Source: Cellulomonas denverensis (lineage in GTDB: Bacteria > Actinomycetota > Actinomycetes > Actinomycetales > Cellulomonadaceae). Taken from it: a stretch of 64,000 nt of DNA. A program made the translations under genes and the position numbers. Shown piece by piece: positions 1-7,767 of this stretch. Positions within the stretch are counted from its first letter, which is position 1; each line of letters begins with the position of its first letter. The notes beneath the pieces were generated by a model, which was given only the letters and a program-made list of their open reading frames with translations, made no database searches and had not been told where the DNA came from. Location: the NCBI RefSeq assembly GCF_012396125.1, contig NZ_JAAXOX010000008.1, positions 1 through 64,000 on the forward strand, written 5' to 3'.

Positions 1-138
1 CTGGACCGGCACCTGGCCCGGCTGGCCCGCTCGGCCGACGCCCTCGGGCTGACCGTCGGCGACGTGCGCAGCGGGGTGGACGCGGTGCTCGGTCCCGGGA
101 TCGATCCGTGCGGGCCTGACGGGGCAGTGAACGGATGA
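1..138 (+). CDS. C-terminal fragment of an unidentified protein
   Basis: An open frame enters from the left edge and ends at a TGA at 136-138, giving 45 residues. It starts as a charged helix (LDRHLARLARSADALG), continues LTVGDVRSGVDAVLG and ends in a short Gly/Pro-rich tail. The pattern 'helix, ALGL, acidic helix' resembles the end of small GntR/YtrA-type regulators, but that is only an impression. The frame has the third-position GC bias of a real gene. The function cannot be assigned from this fragment. Confidence 0.5.
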   Translation: MDRHLARLARSADALGLTVGDVRSGVDAVLGPGIDPCGPDGAVNG

Positions 139-341
139 CGTGACACACAGTCGGCCCCTCGGTTGACCTCGGGAGGGTGAGCCGACCAGCGGTGTTGCGA
201 CCGGGCGCGTGACGCCCGGACTCCACCTTTCACCCGTTAAGGGGGGAATCGCCCAGGATTGTCCACGCGTTTGGCGTGTCTCGCTCGGCGTTGTCATGCT
301 TCTCGTGACATCAGGTCAGCACTCACGTAAAGGACGCCCCC

Positions 342-467
342 ATGCGCCGCTCGCTCAAGATCATCGCCACTGCCGTCGTCGCCGTCACGCTGTCCGTCGG
401 CGGTGCCAGCGCAGCCACTGCGGGTCCGATCGTTCCGATGGGGTTGTGCTGCCGCGTGGTGCAGTGA
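342..467 (+). CDS. Small secreted peptide, candidate signalling peptide
   Basis: A 41-codon gene with ATG at 342 and TGA at 465-467, preceded by a good ribosome-binding site (AAAGGA near 329-334). Residues 1-24 form a textbook signal peptide: MRRSLK, a hydrophobic core of Ile/Ala/Val/Leu, then GGASA as an AxA-like cleavage site. The predicted mature part is about 17 residues and contains PIVPMGLCCRVVQ with a vicinal Cys pair. It lies 95 bp upstream of, and co-directional with, an HTH-TPR regulator. That arrangement recalls RRNPP peptide/receptor pairs such as PapR-PlcR. Seen: the frame, RBS and signal sequence. Inferred: export and signalling. It could instead be a chance frame or a secreted peptide of another kind. 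Confidence 0.55.
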   Translation: MRRSLKIIATAVVAVTLSVGGASAATAGPIVPMGLCCRVVQ

Positions 468-549
468 CAGGACTGCCGCGGGTGGGTATGACGTCGCACA
501 CACGCGGGCCTGAATGGGTGAGGCTCTCGCTGCCGTCGTCTGTAACAGT

Positions 550-555
550 TACCCT
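550..555 (+). promoter_or_regulatory. Probable -10 box (TACCCT) with overlapping 11-bp palindrome
   Basis: TACCCT fits the actinobacterial TANNNT -10 pattern and lies 7 nt before the ATG at 563, so transcription would begin at the start codon. The palindrome GTAAC-A-GTTAC at 542-552 overlaps it and could be an operator, perhaps for autoregulation. No convincing -35 is visible. Confidence 0.4.
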
Positions 556-562
556 GACTCGC

Positions 563-1891
563 ATGACGACTATTGGTGACCGCGTCCGCCAGGCGCGGGT
601 TGCTGCCTCGCTGTCCCAGACGGCACTCGCGGGTGACAAGCTCTCGCCGAGCTATGTCTCGCTGATCGAGTCCGGTCGCCGGGACCCGACGGACAGTGCG
701 CTGTCGATCCTCGCGGATCGGCTCGGCCTGACGGTGGAGTATCTCAAGTTCGGCGACGAAGGTCCCGCGGAGGCCCAGGCCCGGTTGGCGTTGGATTACG
801 CCCAGCTCGACCTGGTATCCGGGGAGTTCGCGGCGGCGCGGGATCGCCTGGTCGAACTCGACCTGACGTCGGTCACCCGACCGGTGCAGATCAAGGCCCA
901 GCTCACCCTGTCGAGTGCATACGAGAAGCTCGGCGATCTCGAGCAGTCGATCGCGATCCTGGAACCGCTGCTCAAGGACCTGCGCGCCCGTGGTGAGGCA
1001 CTCGACCTCGCGACCACGGCGACCGCGCTGGTCGCTGACTACATCGAGAGCGGTGACCTCGGCCGCGCGACCGAGGTCGGTGAGGCGACGATGCTCGATC
1101 TTGAGGCTGCCGGTCTGGCCGGCACCGACGAGCACCTGCGTCTCGGCTCCACGCTGCTCTGGGCCAACCTGGCCCGGGGTGACCTGCTCTATGCCACCCA
1201 GCGGGCCGCCGAGCTGATCCGGGAAGCGGACCGGCTCGGTACGCCGCGCGGCCGTGGCTCGGTGTACTGGAACGCAGCCGTCGTCGCGGAGCAGCGGGGG
1301 GACTTCGCCCTGGCCAAGCGCTACACCGAGCGGGCGCTGGCTCTGCTCAACGACGGTGAGATCAGTCGTGACCTGCCTCGACTGCGGTCCAACTTCGCCT
1401 TCCTGCTGCTGCGGTGCGAACCGGCCGAGCCCGAGGCCGCACTCGAGCAGCTTGATCTCGCCGAGCCGGAGTTGAAGCTCCTCGGGTCCGAGGTGGACAT
1501 GGCGCAGATCGACATCGAGCGGTCGCGGGCTCATCTGCTGCTCGGTGATCCGCACGAGGCGGTCGCGCACGCACGCGCCGGGCTGGAGCGTCTGGCGGGC
1601 CAGACCCGGTTGGAGAACGCGTCCGCGCAGGTCGCTCTGGGCGACGCGCTCTACGCCCTCGGCGACAAGGACGCCTCCGCCCGCGCCTACAGCTGGGCGG
1701 CCGAGATGCTCAGCATGATGACCGCATCCCGGCAGTCGGCGGCGGTGTGGCGTGATCTGGGCGACCGCTTCTACGGCAGCGGTGAGGTCGCCCGGGCAGC
1801 GGTGGCGTACGACCGTGCGCTGCGGGAAGCGGGCTACCCGGCGAACGTGCCCACGCCGGTCCGCGAGTTGTGGGCACAGTCGATCGGCTGA
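563..1891 (+). CDS. XRE-family HTH regulator with TPR-like repeats (RRNPP-like)
   Basis: Encodes 442 residues. Residues about 4-58 are an XRE/HTH_3-type DNA-binding domain (IGDRVRQARVAASLSQ, then SPSYVSLIESGRRDP as the recognition region). From about residue 65 to the end the protein is all-helical with repeated Ala/Leu/Tyr patterns and GD-turns such as KLGDLEQSIAILE and QRGDFALAKRYTERALALL, typical of TPR repeats. HTH plus C-terminal TPR is the architecture of RRNPP peptide receptors, though many actinobacterial HTH-TPR proteins have unknown ligands. The frame stays open further upstream, but the ATG at 563 is chosen because the HTH begins there and a -10 box sits 7 nt before it. A perfect 14-bp hairpin follows the stop. 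The secreted-peptide gene just upstream is the obvious candidate ligand source. Confidence 0.85.
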   Translation: MTTIGDRVRQARVAASLSQTALAGDKLSPSYVSLIESGRRDPTDSALSILADRLGLTVEYLKFGDEGPAEAQARLALDYAQLDLVSGEFAAARDRLVELDLTSVTRPVQIKAQLTLSSAYEKLGDLEQSIAILEPLLKDLRARGEALDLATTATALVADYIESGDLGRATEVGEATMLDLEAAGLAGTDEHLRLGSTLLWANLARGDLLYATQRAAELIREADRLGTPRGRGSVYWNAAVVAEQRGDFALAKRYTERALALLNDGEISRDLPRLRSNFAFLLLRCEPAEPEAALEQLDLAEPELKLLGSEVDMAQIDIERSRAHLLLGDPHEAVAHARAGLERLAGQTRLENASAQVALGDALYALGDKDASARAYSWAAEMLSMMTASRQSAAVWRDLGDRFYGSGEVARAAVAYDRALREAGYPANVPTPVRELWAQSIG

Positions 1892-1910
1892 CCGGCCGAT
1901 CCTCCGGACT

Positions 1911-1946
1911 CGGGGGCGTCATCCTGCAGGGGGGATGACGCCCCCG
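1911..1946 (+). terminator. Hairpin terminator after the HTH-TPR gene
   Basis: A perfect 14-bp inverted repeat (CGGGGGCGTCATCC at 1911-1924 and its complement at 1933-1946) with an 8-nt loop starts 20 nt after the stop codon. There is no U-tract, as is usual in GC-rich actinobacteria. Confidence 0.65.
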
Positions 1947-1992
1947 AACCGTGTCCGGGGCCCACGCGATCAGCCGGACGTGTCCGGGCAGA

Positions 1993-2032
1993 CGAGAGGG
2001 GCGCCATCCCGGCTGGGATGGCGCCCCTCTCG
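1993..2032 (-). terminator. Strong hairpin terminator of rpsT
   Basis: A perfect 18-bp inverted repeat (1993-2010 with 2015-2032) around a GGCT loop lies just beyond the rpsT stop codon. It also faces the HTH-TPR gene, so it may work in both directions. Confidence 0.75.
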
Positions 2033-2049
2033 GCGTGACGGGGTTCGCG

Positions 2050-2310
2050 TCAGAGCGCGTGCACCGACTTGGCCAGCGCCGACTTCTTGTTGGCGGCCTG
2101 GTTGGCGTGGATGACGCCCTTCGACACGGCCTTGTCGAGCTTCTTCGAGGCGGCGTTCAGGGCGGTCGCGGCAGCGTCCTTGTCGCCACCGGCGACGGCC
2201 TCGCGCACGCGGCGGATGTACGTCTTGAGCTCGGACTTCACGGCCTTGTTGCGCAGCCGGGCCTTCTCGTTGGTACGGATCCGCTTGATCTGGGACTTGA
2301 TGTTGGCCAC
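2050..2310 (-). CDS. rpsT: 30S ribosomal protein S20
   Basis: 86 residues beginning [20 protein letters not shown], the characteristic Lys/Arg-rich N-terminus of S20. The helical remainder ([40 protein letters not shown]) matches the family over its normal length. S20 binds 16S rRNA and acts in 30S assembly. It is monocistronic here, with a strong hairpin after it and a leader of roughly 190 nt before the next gene. rpsT beside lepA is a common actinobacterial arrangement. The 2311-2500 leader holds no further gene that I can support; a possible -10 (TAGTCT on the minus strand, 2452-2457) is weak. Confidence 0.97.
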   Translation of the reverse strand: MANIKSQIKRIRTNEKARLRNKAVKSELKTYIRRVREAVAGGDKDAAATALNAASKKLDKAVSKGVIHANQAANKKSALAKSVHAL

Positions 2311-2500
2311 GTTGTGGACTTCCTCTGGTGTTCGCCGAAGCGGTTGGACAGGTCGTAGAGGGCGCGTCCGACTCCGGGACTGGGGCGTGGGGACACCCGC
2401 GGAGAGGAATCGAACTAGTGCCCGCCGACCCGGGCGGACACGCGACTGACAAGACTACCAGGTGGACCGGCGTGGTCCCTAGCCGGTGCCCGGACGCCGA

Positions 2501-3379
2501 TCAGGGGACGAGGGCGCGGTCCAGTGCGGCGAGGGCGGCGTCGCGGTCGCCGGTCAAGGTGAGGCCCGGGTCGTCCGGGGTGGTGCGCCGCCAGAGCAGC
2601 AGCGCCAGGCGGTCGGCCGGTCCGACCAGGGCGGCGACCGGGTTGGGCACACGGGCGCTGGAGGGTTCGTCTGCGCTGGAGGCCTCGTCGGCGTTGGAGA
2701 GTTCGCGGGCGCCGGAGGCCTCGCCGTCGTGCGAGGGCTTGCGGACGCTGGGGGCCCGACCGGTGGCCGGGACGGCGCGGGCGCCGGGGTCGGTGAGGTC
2801 GAGCACCCAGTGGTGGCCGGTGTCGGTGGCGTGCACGGCGACCGGGTGGGCGGCGGCGGTGATCCGGGCCAGGCGGAGCTGGCGGGGCGCCATGACGGTG
2901 ATCACCTCGTCGACGCAGTCCGCCCAGAGCACCGGATCGGTGACCGGGTGCGGGCGGCCGGTGGCGGCGGCGAGGTCGGCGACGTGGACCAGGGTCTCGT
3001 GCAGCTGGCGGCGGTGCCAGAACGCTGCGGGGCCGGGGCCGTTCAGGGTGTACGCGGGGGCATCGGGCCCGAGGTGATCCAGGGTGCTGCGCAGCAGGGT
3101 GGCGCAGTCGCGGTAGAAGTCGCGCAGGGCGGCCGGGTCGTGGGGACCGGCCGTGTCGTCCTCGTCCAGGCCGTCGATCCAGGCGGCCATGCCGGCGGCC
3201 CAGCGGTGGATGTTCGCCAGGTGGCGGGCGAGGTCGGCAACGGTCCACGGGGCGCAGGCCGGGACGACGGCGCCGGGGTCGGCGTCGGCGAGCAGGTCGG
3301 CGAAGGCGGTCTGGGCGGTGCGCAGGGCGGGCAGCCAGGCGTCCGGGGCGAGCGGGGTGTGGTCTGCGCGGCCGGACAT
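2501..3379 (-). CDS. Maleylpyruvate isomerase-like (TIGR03083/DinB-fold) protein
   Basis: 292 residues. The N-terminal part ([43 protein letters not shown]) is the helical metal-binding core of the mycothiol-dependent maleylpyruvate isomerase / TIGR03083 family. His residues in HLANIHRW and in [15 protein letters not shown] are the expected metal-ligand positions. Family members are DinB-fold thiol-dependent enzymes or of unknown role; the substrate cannot be told from sequence. Residues about 218-242 are a low-complexity insert of six-residue repeats made by four 18-bp DNA units. The gene diverges from lepA with under 50 nt between start codons, so promoters must overlap the genes. Confidence 0.85.
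   Translation of the reverse strand: MSGRADHTPLAPDAWLPALRTAQTAFADLLADADPGAVVPACAPWTVADLARHLANIHRWAAGMAAWIDGLDEDDTAGPHDPAALRDFYRDCATLLRSTLDHLGPDAPAYTLNGPGPAAFWHRRQLHETLVHVADLAAATGRPHPVTDPVLWADCVDEVITVMAPRQLRLARITAAAHPVAVHATDTGHHWVLDLTDPGARAVPATGRAPSVRKPSHDGEASGARELSNADEASSADEPSSARVPNPVAALVGPADRLALLLWRRTTPDDPGLTLTGDRDAALAALDRALVP
2655..2726. repeat. Four tandem 18-bp units inside a coding gene
   Basis: Units at 2655-2672, 2673-2690, 2691-2708 and 2709-2726 share the pattern GCGyyGGAGrsyTCGyck. Read on the minus strand they encode imperfect six-residue repeats such as DEASSA and DEPSSA in a linker of the TIGR03083-type protein. The length keeps the frame. Confidence 0.8.
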
Positions 3380-3423
3380 GGGACCATGGTGTCAGTCCAC
3401 ATCCCGTGAAGCCGAGAGTGACC

Positions 3424-5304
3424 GTGTCCCCGATTCCGACGCCTGCCCAGTCCCAGCGCATCGCGCCCGCCGCGACCTCGCCGGAGCTGCTGCGCAACTT
3501 CTGCATCATCGCGCACATCGACCACGGCAAGTCCACGCTCGCCGACCGGATGCTCCAGCTCACCGGGGTGGTCGAGGCGCGGGCGATGCGTGCGCAGTAC
3601 CTGGACCGGATGGACATCGAGCGCGAGCGCGGCATCACGATCAAGTCCCAGGCGGTGCGGATGCCGTGGGCAGTGGAGGACACGCCGTACGCGCTGAACA
3701 TGATCGACACCCCGGGGCACGTCGACTTCACCTACGAGGTGTCCCGGTCGCTGGCGGCCTGCGAGGGCGCGGTGCTGCTGGTCGACGCGGCGCAGGGCAT
3801 CGAGGCGCAGACGCTGGCCAACCTGTACCTGGCGCTGGAGAACAACCTCCAGATCATCCCGGTGCTGAACAAGATCGACCTGCCGGCCGCCCAGCCGGAG
3901 AAGTACGCCGAGGAGCTCGCCAACCTGATCGGTGGCGACCCGGCGGACTGCCTGAAGGTGTCCGGCAAGACCGGTGAGGGTGTCGAGGCGCTGCTGGACC
4001 GGATCGTCGAGCTGGTGCCGGCGCCGGTCGGGAACGCCGACTCCGAGGCCCGGGCGATGATCTTCGACTCGGTGTACGACACCTACCGCGGCGTGGTCAC
4101 CTATGTGCGGGTGGTCGACGGGGAGCTGAGCCCGCGCGAGCGGATCACGATGATGTCGACCAAGGCCTCGCACGAGTTGCTGGAGATCGGCGTGATCTCC
4201 CCGGAGCCGGTGCCGACCAAGGGGCTGGGCGTCGGCGAGGTGGGCTACCTGATCACCGGGGTGAAGGACGTCCGCCAGTCGAAGGTCGGCGACACGGTCA
4301 CCAACCAGCACCGGCCGGCCGCCGAGCCGCTGGGTGGCTACTCCGACCCCAAGCCGATGGTGTTCTCCGGGCTGTACCCGATCGACGGGTCGGACTACCC
4401 GGCGCTGCGGGACGCCCTGGACAAGCTGAAGCTGAACGACGCGGCGCTGAACTACGAGCCGGAGACGTCGGTGGCGCTGGGCTTCGGGTTCCGAGTCGGC
4501 TTCCTCGGCCTGCTGCACCTGGAGATCATCCGGGAGCGCCTGGAGCGGGAGTTCGGGCTGGACCTGATCTCGACCGCGCCGAACGTGGTCTACGAGGTGA
4601 CCATGGAGGACCGCACGGAGGTGCTGGTCACCAACCCGAGCGAGTTCCCGGGCGGCAAGATCCGCGAGGTCCGCGAGCCGGTGGTGAAGGCGACCATCCT
4701 GGCGCCGACCGAGTTCGTCGGCGCGATCATGGAGCTGTGCCAGTCGCGGCGCGGGGACATGCAGGGGATGGACTACCTGTCCGAGGACCGGGTCGAGATG
4801 CGTTACACGCTGCCGCTGGCGGAGATCGTCTTCGACTTCTTCGACCAGTTGAAGTCGAAGACCCGCGGCTACGCCTCGCTGGACTACGAGCCGATCGGCG
4901 ACCAGGTCGCGGACCTGGTGAAGGTGGACATCCTGCTGCAGGGCGAGCAGGTCGACGCCTTCAGCGCAATCGTGCACAAGGACAAGGCCTACGCCTACGG
5001 GGTGATGATGGCCGGGAAGCTGAAGGACCTGATCCCGCGCCAGCAGTTCGAGGTGCCGATCCAGGCCGCGATCGGCTCCCGGATCATCGCCCGCGAGACG
5101 ATCCGGGCGATGCGTAAGGACGTGCTGGCCAAGTGCTACGGCGGTGACATCACCCGGAAGCGCAAGCTGCTGGAGAAGCAGAAGGAGGGCAAGAAGCGGA
5201 TGAAGACGATCGGCCGGGTCGACGTCCCGCAGGAGGCCTTCATCGCCGCACTGTCCTCCGACGCCGCTCCGGCCAAGGACGCGAAGGACGCCAAGAAGAA
5301 GTGA
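3424..5304 (+). CDS. lepA: Elongation factor 4 (LepA, back-translocating GTPase)
   Basis: About 626 residues. G-domain motifs are present in order: AHIDHGKST (G1, about residue 30), RERGITIK (switch I), DTPGH (G3, about 95) and NKID (G4, about 149). The EF4-specific C-terminal domain follows ([20 protein letters not shown], then the basic tail [17 protein letters not shown]). EF4 is a ribosomal GTPase that remodels stalled or mistranslocated ribosomes. I prefer the GTG at 3424 ([14 protein letters not shown]), with GAGAG upstream; the GTG at 3406 would add six residues. The very end is an Ala/Lys/Asp-rich extension ([10 protein letters not shown]). hemW follows after 13 nt and is probably co-transcribed. 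Confidence 0.97.
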   Translation: MSPIPTPAQSQRIAPAATSPELLRNFCIIAHIDHGKSTLADRMLQLTGVVEARAMRAQYLDRMDIERERGITIKSQAVRMPWAVEDTPYALNMIDTPGHVDFTYEVSRSLAACEGAVLLVDAAQGIEAQTLANLYLALENNLQIIPVLNKIDLPAAQPEKYAEELANLIGGDPADCLKVSGKTGEGVEALLDRIVELVPAPVGNADSEARAMIFDSVYDTYRGVVTYVRVVDGELSPRERITMMSTKASHELLEIGVISPEPVPTKGLGVGEVGYLITGVKDVRQSKVGDTVTNQHRPAAEPLGGYSDPKPMVFSGLYPIDGSDYPALRDALDKLKLNDAALNYEPETSVALGFGFRVGFLGLLHLEIIRERLEREFGLDLISTAPNVVYEVTMEDRTEVLVTNPSEFPGGKIREVREPVVKATILAPTEFVGAIMELCQSRRGDMQGMDYLSEDRVEMRYTLPLAEIVFDFFDQLKSKTRGYASLDYEPIGDQVADLVKVDILLQGEQVDAFSAIVHKDKAYAYGVMMAGKLKDLIPRQQFEVPIQAAIGSRIIARETIRAMRKDVLAKCYGGDITRKRKLLEKQKEGKKRMKTIGRVDVPQEAFIAALSSDAAPAKDAKDAKKK

Positions 5305-5317
5305 CGGCGAGGCGCTG

Positions 5318-6559
5318 ATGGCCCCTGCACTGCCCGAGGGCGATCCGGCACCCCGGGACGGCCGCCTGCCGGAGACGGTCCGGGAGGGTGCCGGCGACCG
5401 CGGCTTCGGGGTGTACCTGCACGTGCCGTTCTGCACGGTGCGCTGCGGCTACTGCGACTTCAACACCTACACCGCGACCGAGCTCGGCGGCGGTGCGAGC
5501 CAGTCGTCCTATGCGGACACCGCGCTGACCGAACTGGCGCTGGCCCGGCGGGTCGTCGCGGACGCGGGGCTGCCGGAGCGCCCGGTGCGGACCGTGTTCG
5601 TCGGTGGCGGCACCCCGACGGTGCTGCCCGCGCGGGATCTGGCCCGGATGCTGACCGGGGTGCGGGACGCCTGGGGACTGGCGGCGGACGCGGAGGTCAC
5701 CACCGAGGCCAACCCGGACTCGGTGACGCCGCAGTCGCTGGCCGAGCTGGCGGCGGCGGGCTTCACCCGGGTGTCGTTCGGGATGCAGTCGGCGGTGCCG
5801 CGGGTGCTGGCCACCCTGGACCGCACCCACGACCCGCGACGGATCCCGGATGTGGTCCGCTGGGCGCGGGAGGCCGGTCTGGCGGTGTCCCTCGACCTGA
5901 TCTACGGCACGCCGGGGGAGAGCCTGGACGACTGGCGGGCCAGTGTGGAGTCGGCGCTGGCGACCGGGGTGGACCACATCTCGGCCTATGCGCTGGTGAT
6001 CGAGCCGGGCACCCGGATGGCGGTGCAGGTGCGGCGTGGTGACCTGCCGTTGCCGGAGGAGGACGACCAGGCCGCCAAGTACGAGCTGGCCGACGACCTG
6101 TTCACCGCGGCCGGGCTGACCTGGTACGAGGTGAGCAACTGGGCCCGGACGCCGCAGGACGCCTGCCGGCACAACCTGGCCTACTGGCGCGGCGACGACT
6201 GGTGGGGGATCGGGCCCGGGGCGCACAGCCACCTGGGCGGCGTGCGGTGGTGGAACGTCAAGCACCCACGCGCCTACGCCGACCGACTGGCCGACGGGTC
6301 GAGCCCCGCGGCCGGACGCGAGCTGATCGCACCGGACAGCGCGCAGTTGGAGCGGGTGATGCTGGGCGTGCGACTGCGGGAAGGGCTGCCGTTGTCGGCG
6401 CTGTCCCCGGCGGCGCGGACCCGGGTGGCGGCGCTGGTCGCCGATGGGCTGGTCGATCCGATGGCGGCGCTGGGCCGCGGGGTGGACCAGCAGCGGGTGG
6501 TGCTGACCCGGCGCGGGCGGTTGCTGGCCGACGCGGTGGTCCGCGACCTCACGGACTGA
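5318..6559 (+). CDS. hemW: HemW-type radical SAM protein (heme chaperone)
   Basis: 413 residues. The radical-SAM cluster motif CTVRCGYC (Cys39, Cys43, Cys46) is followed by Asp-Phe, so the extra Cys of true HemN oxidases is absent, as in HemW. GGGTPT, EANPDS and SFGMQS follow in the order expected for the family, then LIYGTPGES and the HemN C-terminal domain. HemW is known as a heme-binding chaperone rather than a coproporphyrinogen oxidase; older annotation would call it HemN-like. It is 13 nt downstream of lepA, a widely conserved pairing. The ATG at 5318 has GGCGAGG upstream. Confidence 0.93.
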   Translation: MAPALPEGDPAPRDGRLPETVREGAGDRGFGVYLHVPFCTVRCGYCDFNTYTATELGGGASQSSYADTALTELALARRVVADAGLPERPVRTVFVGGGTPTVLPARDLARMLTGVRDAWGLAADAEVTTEANPDSVTPQSLAELAAAGFTRVSFGMQSAVPRVLATLDRTHDPRRIPDVVRWAREAGLAVSLDLIYGTPGESLDDWRASVESALATGVDHISAYALVIEPGTRMAVQVRRGDLPLPEEDDQAAKYELADDLFTAAGLTWYEVSNWARTPQDACRHNLAYWRGDDWWGIGPGAHSHLGGVRWWNVKHPRAYADRLADGSSPAAGRELIAPDSAQLERVMLGVRLREGLPLSALSPAARTRVAALVADGLVDPMAALGRGVDQQRVVLTRRGRLLADAVVRDLTD

Positions 6560-6703
6560 GCCGGCAGTTCACCGGCGACGCAGCGGCTCGGGTGACCCGG
6601 GCGGAACGGCCGGATAAGACTCGTTGACATGGCACGACGCTCTCCGGTGTGATCGGGTCCGGTCCCGGACCATCCGCCGTTCTGGATCGTCGGCGCGTTC
6701 GCG

Positions 6704-7150
6704 GTGGTCTATGCGGCGATCATGGTGTGGACGCTGCTGGTGCAGCTCTGGAGCACCCGGCTGGGCCTGGAGGTGACGGCGGGCCGGCCGGTCACCGTGA
6801 GGCGGTTCTTCAGCCTCCGGGGCCTGGGTCGTCCTGCCTGGGCCGCCGTGGTGGTCGGGCTGGCCACCGGGGTCGGCATGCTGCTGTGCTACCTGCCCGG
6901 CGTGGTGATCGCGGTGCTGACCATGTTCGTGCTGCCGCTGGTGATGGACCGCGGGCTGAGCCTGTCCGACGCGGTGTCGGAGAGTGCCCGGCTGGTCCGC
7001 GCCCACCTGGGCGGCAGCCTGCTGTTCGTCCTGGCTGCGGGCGGGATCCTGATGGTCGGATCGACGGCCGTGGTCGGCATCCTGGTCGCGGCACCGATCG
7101 CCGCGATCGTGCAGGGCTGCCTCTACCGCGAGGTCACCCGGCGGGGGTGA
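6704..7150 (+). CDS. Small membrane protein, apparently a 5'-truncated paralogue
   Basis: 148 residues from a GTG at 6704, mostly hydrophobic, with about three membrane segments. It aligns by eye with the C-terminal half of the Pro-rich membrane protein at 7768-8928: both have a segment followed by R-V-GRPVT/GRTTFGTFF, then LPLVMDRGLSLSDAVSES against LFYVIDKGLGAIDAIKAS, and a final FRRL/YREV. The frame extends upstream to a TGA at 6650-6652 with further similarity (PPFWIVGAFAVV) but no start codon there, and it lacks the first membrane half and Pro-rich leader. It is either a shortened gene or a remnant. A TTGACA-N18-TGTGAT promoter-like element lies at 6624-6653. Confidence 0.5.
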   Translation: MVYAAIMVWTLLVQLWSTRLGLEVTAGRPVTVRRFFSLRGLGRPAWAAVVVGLATGVGMLLCYLPGVVIAVLTMFVLPLVMDRGLSLSDAVSESARLVRAHLGGSLLFVLAAGGILMVGSTAVVGILVAAPIAAIVQGCLYREVTRRG

Positions 7151-7159
7151 ACCCCGACC

Positions 7160-7195
7160 CCGGTCGTCGCGCCGGACCCGCGGCGCGACGACCGG
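7160..7195. terminator. Bidirectional hairpin terminator
   Basis: A perfect 14-bp inverted repeat (7160-7173 and 7182-7195) with an 8-nt loop fills the gap between two convergent genes, ending at 7150 and 7200. It can serve both. Confidence 0.65.
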
Positions 7196-7199
7196 CCGA

Positions 7200-7601
7200 T
7201 CACTTCACGAACCGGATGCACACCGGGTAGCGATACCAGGCGTACTGGTTCGCGGCGACGGCGGCCAGGATGCCGAGCACCAGAGAGCCGATGCCGATCA
7301 GGGCGAACAGCGGGCTGAGCAGGCCGAAGGTGATCGCGGTCAGGATGCCCGCGCCGACGTAGGCGATCAACACGGTGAGCGAGAAGTTCAGCGCCTCCTC
7401 GGCCTGGTCCTCCAGGTAGGGGCCGCGGCCGCGGAAGACCAGCCAGATGATCAGCGGCGCGACGAAGCTGAACAGGATCATGCCGACGTGGCTGAGTATC
7501 GCCCAGGTGCGCTCGTCCTGCGGCGTGAGTGGCGCGCCGGGGGGAGGACCACCGGCGGGCGGTCCGCCCCAGGGCTGTCCGGGCGGTGGAGGCTGGGTCA
7601 T
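7200..7601 (-). CDS. DUF4870-type small membrane protein
   Basis: 133 residues from the ATG at 7601. A short Pro/Gly-rich cytoplasmic leader (TQPPPPGQPWGGPPAGGP) precedes ERTWAILSHVGMILFSFVAPLIIWLVF, the conserved start of DUF4870/Tic20-like proteins, then KGRGPYLEDQ-like spacing (GRGPYLEDQAEEALNFSLT) and two more membrane segments. The function of this family is unknown. Its Pro/Gly leader resembles the leader of the divergent gene at 7768, so the two may be co-regulated or interact; this is inference. Confidence 0.85.
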   Translation of the reverse strand: MTQPPPPGQPWGGPPAGGPPPGAPLTPQDERTWAILSHVGMILFSFVAPLIIWLVFRGRGPYLEDQAEEALNFSLTVLIAYVGAGILTAITFGLLSPLFALIGIGSLVLGILAAVAANQYAWYRYPVCIRFVK

Positions 7602-7767
7602 GAGTACTCCGTGGGGGGTGGTGGGCGGACGACGGTGCGGTGGCGGGAACGATCTCGGGCGACCCCTAGCCGACGCGCCCCACTCACCGATCGCTTGACA
7701 CGGTTTGTCAGAGTTCGGTTCGCTGGCGCAGCCCGGGCGATCCGCGTCCGGAACGAGGAGGCCTGCC

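Noticed and set aside
2405..2430. GTTCGATTC on the minus strand, like a tRNA T-loop
   Set aside because: The flanking bases do not form a T-stem, and no anticodon or acceptor stem can be made. It lies in the rpsT leader.
3043..5436. Long minus-strand frame opposite lepA
   Set aside because: The product is low-complexity, with His/Arg/Leu/Val bias typical of a reversed frame, and LepA on the other strand is certain.
6624..6653. TTGACA-N18-TGTGAT as the promoter of a longer, intact membrane protein gene
   Set aside because: No start codon in the homologous frame lies between it and the GTG at 6704, and a stop precedes the frame at 6650-6652.
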